From: Luzula sylvatica
Taxonomy: Eukaryota; Streptophyta; Magnoliopsida; Poales; Juncaceae
DNA: 64,000 bases
Assembly (NCBI GenBank): GCA_946800325.1
Contig: OX326960.1
Coordinates: 22,187,150-22,251,149 of the forward strand
Reading direction: 5' to 3'
Positions within the stretch are counted from its first letter, which is position 1. Each line of letters opens with the position of its first letter. The notes beneath the pieces were generated by a model that saw only the letters and a list, made by a program, of their open reading frames with translations, did not search any database and was not told the DNA's origin. Below, piece after piece: positions 24,637 through 37,406 of the stretch. The position numbers and the translations under genes were made by a program.

Positions 24637-25411
24637 AATTTGATCATAGAAATTTGTATAGGTTGCCGTTGTCCCAATAATTTGCATTCGAGGCAAAGGC
24701 AAGTGATGACATGTGATATGAAGATTTGATTGACCCACATAACATGGATTTAGGTTGGGGATGAAATCATCAAAATATGCATGGTATTTCAATGAAAGAA
24801 TTTGTTAAGCCACATGAATAAATAAGTTACCTAAAAAGGTAGACTAGTTATTTATATAAATCAAATACTTCCACAATATACTGTATTTCAAAATTCAAGA
24901 GTTCTTGAATTTACAAGGGCCATTTCCCAATTGAGTTTTCTACTTTTCGTGCCTTGTTTTGTTTTTTCTGAATGAGATTAAGATAAAAAAAAAAAAGGGA
25001 AAATAGTACTTCATCTAAAAACATCCTTTTGTACAGTTTGAAGCCTCCCCATGACCCATATGTGAAAAAATCATTCAGATCAAGACAAATTTGACCTAAA
25101 TTTTGTCCCATTTGATTGAGATTTTCCTTTCATAATTGCATGGATTTATTCCAAGCATATACTCTTTCATTTCTTAATTAAACTGTAAATAGTCTAATCC
25201 AGTATGAATATGATAATATAAAATAAAACAAACATTAGACAATTACTATGTCAATTTATTGCGCCAACAAATGCGATAACATAGTTATATAATATCAAAG
25301 AGAATTTATTGAATCTACTTTTGTTTCCCCTAAATCAGAAAAGTAAAACCGAAACAAGTGCTCTCGAGCTAAACATTATTCTCAAAACAAAGATAAACAA
25401 ACTCACACATT
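24096..25411. other. Intergenic DNA between CENH3 and the DUF3411 fragment
   Basis: It contains two (TC)n microsatellites (24489-24509 and 24589-24633). Otherwise it is AT-rich, without recognisable exons or transposon ends. Two minus-strand open frames of about 110 codons are driven by the TC repeats and are not credible genes. Confidence 0.5.
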
Positions 25412-26068
25412 TCACTTGCTCGATTCAGTCTTAACCATCTCCTCCTCATCTGGTACCGAAATGGTACCAATCAACGTCTCTTTCTCACTCTCTTCCTCTT
25501 TCGCTCCTTGGCTTTTCTAAGAACCCGTTAACCTAGCAAGAATCACAAAAGACATGCCCCCGAGTACATTATTCGTGCATCTCAGTACCACGACAGAGCC
25601 TTTGAATACCGATGCTGGTACGGCTTTAGCTAAAACGTAATCCACTCCGTTCAGAGTTTGGTACCTGAAATTACTACTAACACCCATATGAAGAGCCCAT
25701 GTTAACGCATTAAGCATTGTTGGAGGAGCTTGATTAGGAGTCTCGAAATTAGGATCCATTTTCTTTCTCAATTTGATTAGACCATTAGAGAGTACGGTAC
25801 CGGCAAGACCTGCGAAGAATCCAACTCCAGCAAAGGTGATGCCCTTGTAGATAAAGGTACCGAATCGAGCTGGAATTGAGAATTGACCCGGTTCGAACAT
25901 GTGACTCGCAGGAGACGAAGCGAAAATACCAGGCAATGAAGGCGGTACCGAGGAGGCTGTAGGTGCTAATAAGTACATCAACACAAAGTTCAATATCGAT
26001 CCGACGACTAGTTTCGAAAAAAATTGATAATTGTTGCTAAAATATTTTCCACGATTTATTAAAATAAC
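25412..26068 (-). pseudogene. RETICULATA-related (DUF3411) C-terminal exon with premature stop
   Basis: The minus strand encodes the C-terminal half of a RETICULATA-related plastid-envelope protein: NRGKYFSNNYQFFSKLVVGS, LLAPTASSVPPSLPGIFASS, SHMFEPGQFSIPARFGTFIY, NGLIKLRKKMDPNFETPN, MGVSSNFRYQTLNGVDYVLA and LRCTNNVLGGMSFVILARLT. This resembles the subfamily of At3g08630/At3g08640; relatives affect leaf reticulation and chloroplast development. The exon is open from about 26068 (acceptor ...TTAGTAG). It meets TAG at 25517-25519, then continues in frame for 34 more codons of acidic tail (KSQGAKEEES...VKTESSK) to TGA at 25412-25414. A CAG-to-TAG change would explain this. No upstream exon is visible; a foldback element starts about 140 bases away. 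It is thus a fragment or a gene whose 5' part lies far off. Confidence 0.8.
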
Positions 26069-26204
26069 ATACTACTAATAAAAATCAATATTTAAATTTA
26101 TACAGAAAAATTAAAGTATATGATTATTAATATTGTAAATTTATACAGAAAATTTTAATCAACCACGGTAATATATAAATTAATATTTATTATAGGAGAA
26201 TATC

Positions 26205-27175
<971 letters not shown>

Positions 27176-27286
27176 GCTCCTTAGATGTCTGCCAGAATTG
27201 AACACTTCAGATTATCTCCAGTTAAATATTTAACAGAGACATCCATATAGCGGGTTCTTCTTAATAAATAATGGATCTCTTATCAC

Positions 27287-28343
27287 CTATGTTCAATGTT
27301 ACAGAAATCGCTAGGCGCTAGTCGGGCGGACGGGCACCGTCTAGCGCCTAGAGGGATTAATTGTGGATTAATCGGATCTAGTCGGATTTGTAATTTTACA
27401 TAGTTTTTGTCATTTTTTTAATATTTATATATTATAATTTGTGCTATAATTTTTTATACTAAAAATAATGTATATTGATTTATTTAAAACAACGTCCAAA
27501 CAAATCATAACATGAAATTTACATATTAATTTATTTAAAACAACGTCCAAACAAATTATAACATGAAATCTACAAAATACCATTAATACAAATTCAAATA
27601 AATCACAAAATAAAATTACTAAAAATAAAAATAAGAAAGGAAATGAGTTGTGGGTCTTAAAAAATAAAAAAAAATAAAAAAAAAAAATTGGCCTGGGCGG
27701 ACCTAGACGGAATTCCGTCTAGACAGGAACGCCTAGGCTAAACGTGGGCGTTTTCCCAACGCCTAGCGCCTAGGCGGCCGCCTAGACCGATTTTTAGAAC
27801 ATTGCCTATGTTGCACGGATACGGATACTGGTAGCGTATCCGATACGATACAGATACGGCGATACGCCAATTTTCAAAAAATCGCGGATAGGGATACGGG
27901 TATATAATTATTAATTTAATATATTTATATTATATATAATTAATAAATAAGTAATAAATTAATAATATTTTTAAATTAAATATTATGACAATAAATAATA
28001 TCAACCAAACAATACAAGTATCATAAAACTATCATAAAATTGTTCAAAAAATATTTTAGAATTAATCTAGAAGTATCCTATATAATTTATTTAAAAATAT
28101 TATGGACCAAAATATATAATTGACCGAAATATCATAAATGGAGTATCTCAGCCGTATCCTGGACGTATCCCCGGCCGTATCCTGCCGTATCCCCGCCGTA
28201 TCCGAAAAAAATAATTATTAAAATATTCGGATACGCCACGTGGCGTATCCGATACGTATCCGAGCCGTATCACATCCGTATCCGTATCGGATACGCGTAT
28301 CCTCAGGATACTTTCGCATTTTTGAAGTATCCGAATAACATAA
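27287..28343. mobile_element. hAT-like short element of CGTATCC words, interrupted
   Basis: The ends are CTATGTTGCACGGATAC and GTATCCGAATAACATAA, in inverse. The flanks CTTATCAC (27279-27286) and CTTATCGC (28344-28351) form an 8-bp target duplication with one mismatch. Words such as GTATCCGATACG, CCGTATCC and GGATACG recur throughout both ends around an AT-rich core. A younger element (27294-27804) inserted seven bases inside its left terminus. A relative in the opposite arrangement lies at 52790-53350. Confidence 0.8.
27294..27804. mobile_element. hAT-like short element of GCCTAGGCG words, 511 bp
   Basis: Inverted ends: CAATGTTACAGAAATCG and CGATTTTTAGAACATTG. The perfect 8-bp target duplication CCTATGTT lies at 27286-27293 and 27805-27812, which is the hAT superfamily signature. 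The ends are built from CTAGGCGCTAG, GCGCCTAG and GGCGGCCGCCTAG variants around an AT-rich core. There is no transposase. Confidence 0.88.
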
Positions 28344-28474
28344 CTTATCGCCATTTACTATTAAACTGGAGAGTTACTGGAGACTGAAGTATTAATGAGT
28401 AGACGTGAATTAACCACGTCACAGTATCACAAAGACGAGCCGTTAATTGTAATATTGATTTATAGAGGGAGCAT

Positions 28475-29372
28475 TTTAAAAACTAGGGGGATTTACATAT
28501 TTGCCCTTTCTTAAACTAGAAATTACATATTTATCCTTTCTTAAATTTAAAATTACATATTTACCTTCTTAAAATTAAAATATCATATTTACCCTTTCAT
28601 AAATCTAAAATATCATATTTACCCAAAAAAATAAAAGCCATCCAAATTTTCCGTTAAAATTAACGATCAACATTTAAAATTACTATTTTGCCCTTTACTT
28701 ATTTACTTTTCTAAAAATCCAAAATACCATATTTACCCTTAAAAATGAAAATATCATATTTAACCAAAGAATATAACAATATAATCTTATAGATAACAAT
28801 ATAAATGCAAAAAAAATACATCAATAACAATAGATAATCATTTTACCAATTTCAAATTACAAAAACAAAAATATAAAAAATATAGCTTCATACTAAAAAT
28901 ATAATCATAACTAAAAATATTATTAAATTGTATGGCGTAATTTTTTCTGGTCGAGTAAGTAAGAGTATGTATGTTATTTTTACTGGGTAATGATATTGAC
29001 AGGAAATAATATTACTGGAAACAGAAAATTTAAACTTGAAATGGCAATTTTACTTTTAATTCATGCCAAATTTAAATGAAATTTCCTGTACCTAGTATTT
29101 ATTTTTCCTGTCAATATCACTACCCTATTTTACTATTGAGAGGGTAAATATGATATTTTTATTTTTAATGGGGTAAATATGATATTTAATTTTTGGAAAG
29201 GTAAAATAGTAATTTTAAATGTTAACCGTTAAGTTTAACGGAGAAATTAGATGATTTTTAATTTTTGGATAAATATGATATTTTAGATTTATGAAAAGGT
29301 AAATATAATTTTAGAAAGGGTAAATACGTAATTTTAAGTTTAACAACCAGTAAATACTTAAATCCTCCTGAA
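28475..29372. mobile_element. Foldback MITE with a nested small MITE
   Basis: The ends AAACTAGGGGGATTTACATA and the inverse at 29340-29372 define the outer element. Repeated phrases of the form AATATCATATTTACCC make up much of the arms. Inside, about 28992-29125 (GGTAATGATATTGACAGG...CCTGTCAATATCACTACCC) is a copy of the small MITE at 35281-35425. Confidence 0.75.
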
Positions 29373-29479
29373 AACTATACTCGTTCGACAAATTTCACAA
29401 ATTTCAAGTCGTTGGAGGGTTATTTCGACAAAATATCCATCTAAAACCTCTCCTCTCCCCCGCCGCACTCCACAAAGAA

Positions 29480-29543
29480 ATTCCGATCAAAGAAGGAGGA
29501 GAAGAAGAAGAAGAAGAAAGAGAGATCGACGAGGGTTTCGAAG
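29480..29543 (+). promoter_or_regulatory. Purine-rich 5' leader of the bL20m gene
   Basis: A GAAGAAG-rich stretch directly precedes the start codon, as is common for plant 5' UTRs of ribosomal-protein genes. No TATA box is clear. Confidence 0.4.
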
Positions 29544-30208
29544 ATGAACAAGGGCAAGATATTTAAGCTCGCGAAGGGATTCAGAGGAAGAGCGAAGAAC
29601 TGTATAAGAATCGCGCGAGAAAGGGTCGAGAAGGCGCTGCAGTACTCCTACAGAGATCGCCGGAACAAGAAGAGAGACATGAGATCTCTATGGATTGAGC
29701 GGATCAATGCCGGCACTCGCGTTCACGGGGTAATTTCTCAATTCACGTGATACTTCTCGAAATCGCCTTGAAAAGGCGAAATCTTTGGTTGTCTTTTACT
29801 TCGATTTGGGGTTGATTACACTGATACACTCGAATTAAAGCTTAATTTTTCTATTTGGCATATAATTTGGCTCAATTTCTATGCCGATTCACTCTACAAA
29901 TATCACAGAATGACATCAATATATTTTTTTTGTATAAGAAACTGCTTATAATATCACAGAATGACAGTAATTACCTCGAGACCAATTATGTAACTTTTTT
30001 TCATGTTTATATATTATTATAGGTGAATTATGGAAATTTCATGCACGGATTAATGAAGGAAAATATCCAATTAAATCGCAAGGTTCTCTCCGAGTTATCG
30101 ATGCACGAGCCTTATAGTTTCAAGGCTTTGGTCGATACTTCGCGCAGCGCATTTCCAGGCAATAAACCAATCGTCCCTAAAAAAGAAGGTTTATCTTGCA
30201 TTTTATAA
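29544..30208 (+). CDS. Mitochondrial large-subunit ribosomal protein bL20m
   Basis: Two exons, 29544-29729 and 30023-30208, with a 293-nt GT-AG intron, give 123 residues. The protein is bacterial-type L20, which binds 23S-type rRNA early in large-subunit assembly; the nuclear plant copy serves the mitochondrion. Exon 1 encodes [20 protein letters not shown] and [20 protein letters not shown], then [16 protein letters not shown]. Exon 2 encodes [20 protein letters not shown] and [20 protein letters not shown]. The length and sequence match plant homologues such as At1g16740 closely. As in those homologues, no long targeting peptide is added. The ATG follows a purine-rich leader. The gene is intact and strongly conserved. 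It lies 1.3 kb upstream of the CHX gene in the same direction, with no sign of joint regulation. Confidence 0.95.
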
Positions 30209-31495
30209 ACAAGATTTTTCATGGTTTTACAATTTGGTCCTCTTTTAGGGTTTCGGTTACTCGCATCTTTGTTATGTTTTGTAATAAACAGGACTAGAAT
30301 TAATATTTTTGATACATCGGCACATTCATTTGATGTTTAAGACCGAATTCTCTCCCAAATCCCAGCTAATATTAATGTTCCTCGATTTAGATCGAAACAA
30401 CTACGCACTGTTTTTTTTTTTTTATTATGAGTTGGCAAGATTGGTTCGGTATATTAGATTGCTCGTTCGAAAATCGGCTCAAATGAACTTGAGCTAGTTC
30501 GAGTTCAAACATTTTACATATAAATCCAAAAAGCCAGCTCGAGATTGTTTTGTGATTTTTTGAGCTTTACACTGCACTTTTTCGTATTATTTTGTGATCT
30601 TTTTTATAAAAATTTCGAACCGGCACGAGCTTTTTTCGAGCCGAGGTCGACCTGAATAGCACAGTTCGAACCACCCCTATCATGATCCGAGTTGACTTGT
30701 GTTCGTTCGAACCCCTACATATCACAATCATTCTTTCAGTTACAAATAATATTTATAAATATGTTTTTTCTTCGGAATAGTGATATCGACAAGAATAATA
30801 TATACAATTAAAATTCATTATAAACAATATATACAAATTATTAGTTTTTATATACAAATTATTAGTTTTTATTCAAATTGTGTTGAGTAGTCAAATAATT
30901 CAATTAATTGTATTGTTGTATATGCGTTTGAAAACCCTTGATGTGAGCTAAAAAAAAATCAAAATAGATATTGTGATTTTCAACCACAATTCGTATTAAA
31001 ATGAAATTCAACATATAAACCCTATCTTTTGTAAATAAACGAGAAAATAAACTATACTAAACGTGATTTCTAGTTTATTAATACCAAATATCTACCATGT
31101 AAACTGGACTGTAAACAAGAAATCAATGCAAAACCCAAATCAAGTCGCCTCCAAAGAAAATGTTAAGAATAGTCACACACATTAGTTAAAGGCAAGTAAA
31201 GCTCACTACTAAATTTAGCCAAAAATAATTAAAACCACATATGAATATAAACTATTAAACTCTAATCTTGTTTTTCTGATTTCATGCTTTTTCCTAGTTG
31301 ATACTAGTTTCGAAACGGATCGACCGAACAACCTTCATGCACGAAGCTTAGCGACCTTTCCTTTTAATCTACATTATTTTTCTCTTCTTTTCCAAGAAAC
31401 AATTATTCTCCATTTCTCCCAAATTACGAAGAAGACGCACCGTCTCTCTTGAAATCATATCTGAAGAGAGAGAGAGAGAGAGTGAGACAGAGAAA
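30209..31495. other. Intergenic DNA between bL20m and CHX
   Basis: AT-rich. 30420-30720 contains phrases built around TTCGA / GAGCT (CGAGTTCGAAC, GAACCGGCACGAGC, CGAGCCGAGG). This may be another word-reiterating relic, but no ends are visible. The (GA)n-containing 31440-31495 is the probable CHX leader. Confidence 0.4.
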
Positions 31496-34303
31496 ATGAG
31501 CGTAAGGGCGGTAACGGTCGCATGCGATGACCCGAAAAAGCTCGAAGACCTTAAAATTGCATTCTTGTTCGTTGCTAACGAGCTTCTCAAGATTTATATT
31601 TTCTCTGGTCTCACTCACCTCGTCCTCAAGCGCCTCCGACAACCTAGTGTCATCTCGCAATACATCGTAAGCAACGAATTAAAATCTCGTGATTTTATTA
31701 TAAAAAAAATAATATTAAATTCATGTATTACGCAGGCCGGACTCATCGTGGGAAGTACGATGACAAAATGGGCGCACACGCTCGAAGTGGAAATCTCGAC
31801 CATGCGAGAGTTCATGGACAAGATTACTTGGTTTGGAAGCTACCTCTTCATGTTCTTGATCGGTCTCGAGATGGACTTCGCGTATCTCAGACTTTCGCTG
31901 CGCCGTTCTTCGTACATCGCTGCTGGCGGCATCGTCGCTTGCATTGCCGTCTTTTCACCGGCCTTCATGTATCTTTTCAATCACCTCGCGCAACCAGACG
32001 CTAGTAAGTTCATATTTTTCGTCGTGGGTGCTCTTTTCGTGTCGAGCACCGCGTCTCCCGTGCTTATTCGTATCGTGACCGAGCTAAAGTTGACTTCTTC
32101 TAATATTGGAAGACTCGCGATTACGTCTGGTTTCATTACGGACTTGGTAACCGTTACTATCTTCGCTGCTTTTTCGGTATCCAAGGCCACGAACTATGCT
32201 GCAAGCAAAGAAGCCAGAGTAGCGTATTGTATCGGCATGGTACTTGTTCTTGTTGCTGCCTTCGTTGGGATGCCATTGGCGGCTAGGATTATCAATCGCA
32301 CTAACGAAAAGAAAAGGTACGATGTTTATTCTGTGTACCGGATTTTATCGTTCTGACATAGTTAAGCAGTACATTTATTGGTTAATGATTGGCAGGTACA
32401 TAAGCTCGATGCTGACGGCGATATTCATTGCACTTCTGTTTGCAATTTGCATTGTAGCAGAAAAAACCGGTTTCAGCGGAACCACTTTGAGTTTTCTTAT
32501 AGGGTTACTGATGCCGAGAGAGGGACCCACGACGAGAACGATGCTCGATAAATTGCAGTACCTTGTACACAATATACTGTTACCATTGTATTTTACTGAG
32601 ACCGCGGCCCGAACAGACCTTGCCGAAGTATATAGCAGCCATAATGGACTACACATGATTGGAATGACGCTCTTAGTGACTCTTATCGGTACCATAGGAA
32701 AGGTTTTTGGTACCGTGGTCGTAACTACCCAATTCCTCAAGATACCAGTCAAGGAAGGTTTGGTCCTCGGCATGCTCTTGAACGTCAAGGGGTACTTGGA
32801 TGTAATGCTCCTTCAAATCGGAACAGAATTACACGTAATTTGATTTCACATCATTTTTTTTTTATTACCTATCTGATTTACACAGACTCATTTATATATA
32901 TTCTTCTGTGCAGATATGGAAAGATAAGAGTACTCAGGCAATTCTGGTAATGGCCGTCATCCTCAGTACATTCATGGCCGGTCCAGTATCGAGCTTAATT
33001 GTGTGGTGGCAGAGAAAGGTGTATACGTATCAGGCTCAGAGCCTTCAGAATCTCGAAGTCGAAAGCCAGCTCCGTGTTCTAGCCTGCGTTCACGGGCCTC
33101 GAGATGTACAACCAATGCTAAATCTCGTGTCTCTATGTAGAGGCGACGGCACGTCACTCGTCGCTGCATTCGTTCAACACCTAATAGAGTTGACTCAGAA
33201 ATATACCGTCACCTTGATGTATCATCAGAAGACTTCTGACGGCGCCGATTTGGATTACGGCGGTGATATCGTTCGACAGGTCAGCGTGGCCGTCGACATG
33301 GTCACGAGGGAAATGCGACTTCCTGCGCGAGAAATGACTGCAATATCCCAATACGAGAACATGCATAAGGACATTTGTATGGGCGCCGAGGACATACGTG
33401 CGTCGATCATCCTTATTCCCTTCCACAAAGAACAACGGTATGATGGTAGAATGGTATGCCGAAAAGAAGGGCGACGCCATCTAAACAATAAGGTAATACA
33501 ACATGCTCCGTGCACGATTGGGATTCTGGTAGACCGCCCGATAAGCTCAGCTGGCATGGCCTCGAGCAGGCCGAACAGCAATTCGAGTGCCAAACACAAT
33601 ACGGTAACGACTGATCCGGGGACGCCAACTCCATCAACTCCTAACGGGGCATATATTGGGGCATACGGACCGGTGAACAAGGTGGTTGCAATATTTTTCG
33701 GTGGCCCCGATGATAGGGAAGCGGCCTCGTTCATGGTCCGAATGGCCACTAATCCTTTAGTCGAGGCAACCTTGGTTAGGTTCCTTCCTGAAAGTAGCGA
33801 TGCGCATAGCAAGATGGGGTCGTCGAGGTGCGCTAGCGAGATTGCTATGGTTATTCAGGATGAAGACGATATCGCGGCTGACGAAGAATTCATCTCCAAT
33901 TTCCATCAATGGTAAATTTCATCAAATTGTTCGCATAAATATTTTCAATTTAATTAGTCACATCGATTGTAATGCATACAATATCTTTTTCTTGTATCCA
34001 ATGAATAGTTATGTGGAGACTGGTGTTGTGATGTTCGTAGAGCGGTACGTCAGAACCGGGCTCGAGACGGTCACGGCCTTGAGCGCGATAGCGGGAATGT
34101 ACTCTCTGTTCATCGTTGGAAGAGGGGGGCCTCATCTCTCGCTGATGATGAGAGGAATGAGGGATTGGGAAGAGTGCCCCGAGCTGGGACCGATTGGCGA
34201 TTTGTTGGCCTCGGAGGATTTCATGGATTCGGGATCGGTATTGATCATACAACAACATAGCTTAACAAAGAGGACACAATTGTTAGGTGCTGAGAATGAA
34301 TGA
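31496..34303 (+). CDS. CHX-type cation/H+ antiporter, five exons
   Basis: Exons 31496-31666, 31736-32316, 32396-32834, 32914-33911 and 34009-34303 join in frame to 827 residues, the normal size of the CHX (CPA2) family. These proteins exchange K+ or other monovalent cations for H+ at endomembranes or the plasma membrane. Residues 1 to about 430 form the transporter domain: LKRLRQPSVISQYI AGLIVG in the first part, FMFLIGLEMDFAYL, the conserved Asp of SGFITDLVTV, LIGLLMPREGPTT, and GLVLGMLLNVKGYLDVMLL. About 430-827 is the soluble regulatory tail: QSQLRVLACVHGPRDV-like (here ESQLRVLACVHGPRDV), HAPCTIGILVDR, VAIFFGGPDDREA, and DLLASEDF near the end. The exon 4/5 junction turns an apparent Trp into Cys (FHQCYVETG). 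Start: the ATG follows a GA-rich leader and gives the usual short N-terminus. The CHX clade was not determined. Confidence 0.93.
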
Positions 34304-35271
34304 AATATATACAAATTTCAAGGAGAGATAAAGCAAATGTACACTATATATTTAATTAGGTTTATTTATGCTTTTTTTGAACTAATTACGGCTTCATACA
34401 AGAATGCAGAGGCCAACATAAGATTGATTATTCTTCAATGCCCCCAGATTTCACCACCACATCACCTGTACCTTAATTAACACACTTAATTAACAATGCT
34501 AACTAATAAGATTTATTAATTTACATGAATGTTGATTATATAATAGTTAATTGTTAATTATATAGAGGGATGTTGTGGTCAAATTGGGGCACTGCTATCC
34601 GGCGTTTTATGAAATTTGACAGAAATTTAAGGAGACTAATAATATATTAATAATATGTTATTTTGATCACAAAAAGATTTTCAAATTCAAACCTAATGCA
34701 TAATTGAAAATCTGGAGGGGTTTTTTGCAATTTCCGGGGAAAACATCTTAGACTTAAAAAATTAATTAATTAAAGTATAAAGTGTGTAAACAAATCACTC
34801 TTAACTAAAATTGTATCTATTTATGTTTGTGTTCATTTTTGGTATTATCACATAAATTGATCATAAATTTGACATAAATATGTTTGTGATATTAATTGAT
34901 CATATATGAATCACAAATTAAACACGAAGATCTTATAAGTTATGTTGCGCATATACTTCGAAAATTAAGTGGTATCAGATTTTATACCGTATCCGAAATC
35001 GATATTCGTACGATACTCGTCAAATATGTACCAGATACTTCACGTGATGTATCAAATTATTTTATTATGAAATAAAAAAAAATATTTTACCGATAGCTCT
35101 AACACATAAAAAAAATTTACATTTAAAATTCAATAAAAATAGTAAGACATGTTTGTAAATAACTAAATATTAGGTGAAAATAAGAGATAAATATCATATC
35201 ATATCTAATTAGAAATTCTAATTAGTGTCGAGTCAGCGAAAGAGAAAGAGAGAGGCGGACAAATCGACGGA
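34304..35271. other. Intergenic DNA downstream of CHX
   Basis: AT-rich, with no exon recognised. 34970-35060 holds GTATCAGATT, ACCGTATCCGAAATCG and ATACTCG phrases, probably a degraded relative of the CGTATCC word elements. Confidence 0.4.
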
Positions 35272-35280
35272 AAACTCGAG

Positions 35281-35425
35281 ATAATAATATTGACAGGAAA
35301 TATTATTACCGGAAACAAAAAAATTAAATTCGAAATGATAATTTTACTTTTATTTCATGTCAAATTTAAATAAAATTTCATGTATCTAATATTTATTTTT
35401 ATTATGTTTGTCAATATCACTATCC
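35281..35425. mobile_element. 145-bp MITE with 9-bp target duplication
   Basis: The perfect duplication AAACTCGAG flanks it (35272-35280 and 35426-35434). The inverted ends are ATAATAATATTGACAG and CTGTCAATATCAC-like (here TGTCAATATCACTATCC). A 9-bp duplication points to the Mutator superfamily. A second copy is nested at about 28992-29125. Confidence 0.88.
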
Positions 35426-35434
35426 AAACTCGAG

Positions 35435-36028
35435 AGCCAGCGCTTCTGGTCGCTACAGCTGCTCAACTCCCATCATTCATATTGTCATGGTTACTGTGCC
35501 GGAAGCTACCCCTTGAGGTCCGGTTCGGAGATAGAGTTTTGAATCAAGGAATAACTAGGAATCCATTATTTGCATAGAATATCAATTTAGGTGTTCGGTG
35601 CCATCTTTAAATTTTCATGGATATCAATCCTAGCCTAGTCAAACAAAGAAAAGTTGATCAAATTGGTTCACTTTGAAAACTTATGTCTAACATGATTTTT
35701 GGCTAGGATTGGTGAGACAAATTACCATATTTATTTACACAATTTATTTATTTAATTAATTAATTGATTTAAATAATTGATTTATTTATTTAATTAAATA
35801 TAATTGAAAGAAATAAACAATACACAATTAAATTATGTTTTCGAATCGCCATGTACTACTTGATTTGTTTATAAATTTTTGATATCTTGGTTTGATTATG
35901 GTTCGATTTTTGTTGATTCGATTTGGGAAAATTTAGGTTTTTCCGAACTATTGGGTATTTCAAACTTTGGGTGCTGTCAATTGGGTGAAGTGAGGTAAAT
36001 TTTGAGGTCATACCTAATTAATTTACAG
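35435..36028. other. Region upstream of the cyclin-L pseudogene
   Basis: Moderately GC-rich at 35440-35560, then AT-rich, ending in a TTACAG acceptor before the first recognisable cyclin exon. It may be the former 5' UTR and leader intron; that is an inference from position. Confidence 0.35.
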
Positions 36029-36422
36029 ATTCATCACCGAGTTTTGGAAGACATGATATATACACGGCAATTGATAATTCCTATCTTACTGACGAGCAAT
36101 TGAAGGATTCACCGCCAAGAAAAGACGGGATCGACGAAGAGATCGAAACCACACTTAGAATATACAGCTGCCATCTCATTCAAGAGAGTGGAATTCTACT
36201 CAAGCTGTATCCATTTCAATTTAAGCCACGATTAAATTACATTTTTTATTTCATTTGAATTTTCTTGGCGTGCATAAATAGACCTCAAGCCGTGATGCAA
36301 CATGATAGGTTTTATTCCACCGATTATATTGCAAGAAATCCTTTGCTAGATTCAGCATAAAGGTAATTTATATACATTTAATTTATTTAATAATTGTAAA
36401 CATTTTATCTGAAATTGCAGAG

Positions 36423-36768
36423 TGTTAAACATTAGCGCATAAAATGGAGACTATAATTCACAAATTACTGGACATCTCCATTTGAGTCTATAAGTGCCTT
36501 GTATTTATAGTTGAACTAACCCTAATACTAATATTAGCTAAAAAATGTCACATCACCTAAATACATGTGCTAATGTATCCCTGTACCCTATCGAGTCCAA
36601 AATTAGTTGCTAACTGATTTGAACTGATTTGTACCAAACAAGTAATCCCTCAAGTTCACAAATTACTGGACATCTCCATTTGAGTCTCAGCTCAGCATAT
36701 GTACAGAGTACATTTTCTCTCGAGTATCTCTGAATTATAGTCTCCATTTTATGCGCTAATGTTTAACA
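36423..36768. mobile_element. 346-bp inverted-repeat element in cyclin exon 3, 5-bp duplication
   Basis: The perfect inverted ends TGTTAAACATTAGCGCATAA... run about 38 bases. The target duplication CAGAG lies at 36418-36422 and 36769-36773. An internal ~34-bp direct repeat (CACAAATTACTGGACATCTC) occurs at 36460 and 36656. TG...CA ends with a 5-bp duplication recall an LTR, while the long inverted ends recall a DNA transposon, so the class is open. Confidence 0.8.
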
Positions 36769-36866
36769 CAGAGAGCAGCCGCGAGCTGTGTCTGGCTTGC
36801 CTCAAAGCTCGAAGAGAGCCCTCGAAGATTCGAGAACGTAATTCTCGTAATTCTTGTTTTCCACAT

Positions 36867-37189
36867 GGGGCCGTTTGGTTTGCTAGAATTTGATAGAAAG
36901 ACAAGACTATCCTTCATTTCCTTGTCCTAGAATAAGAAGTCACGAGAAATGACTTTATTTCTATCTTGTTTGACATGCAAGAAAATGAAAGATTTTATAC
37001 AAAATATATCTTGATATTATTCACAAAATTAAAATTAACTTTTTTTTTTAAACCTAGCAAATAATAATAATAATTGTATTATTATTATTATTATTATTAT
37101 AAATATATTATTATTACTATTATTATTATTATTACTATTATTTTTATATTTATTATCATCGTTACAATAGTAATAATTATTAATATTTT

Positions 37190-37223
<34 letters not shown>

Positions 37224-37357
37224 TGATTTTTATAGTAATTTTTATTTTATTATTATTATAGTAATTATTAATATTATTATTATGATTATTATTACTATAA
37301 TTATAATAATAATTATCATCATAATTATTATTATAAAAATATATTTTTAACATATTA

Positions 37358-37406
<49 letters not shown>

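Noticed and set aside
24236..24792. Two minus-strand frames of about 110 codons with Arg-Glu runs
   Set aside because: Driven by (TC)n microsatellites; no homology or splice context.
33255..33812. 185-codon minus-strand frame, and others of 60-137 codons over 31.4-34.3 kb
   Set aside because: All are antisense shadows of the CHX exons.
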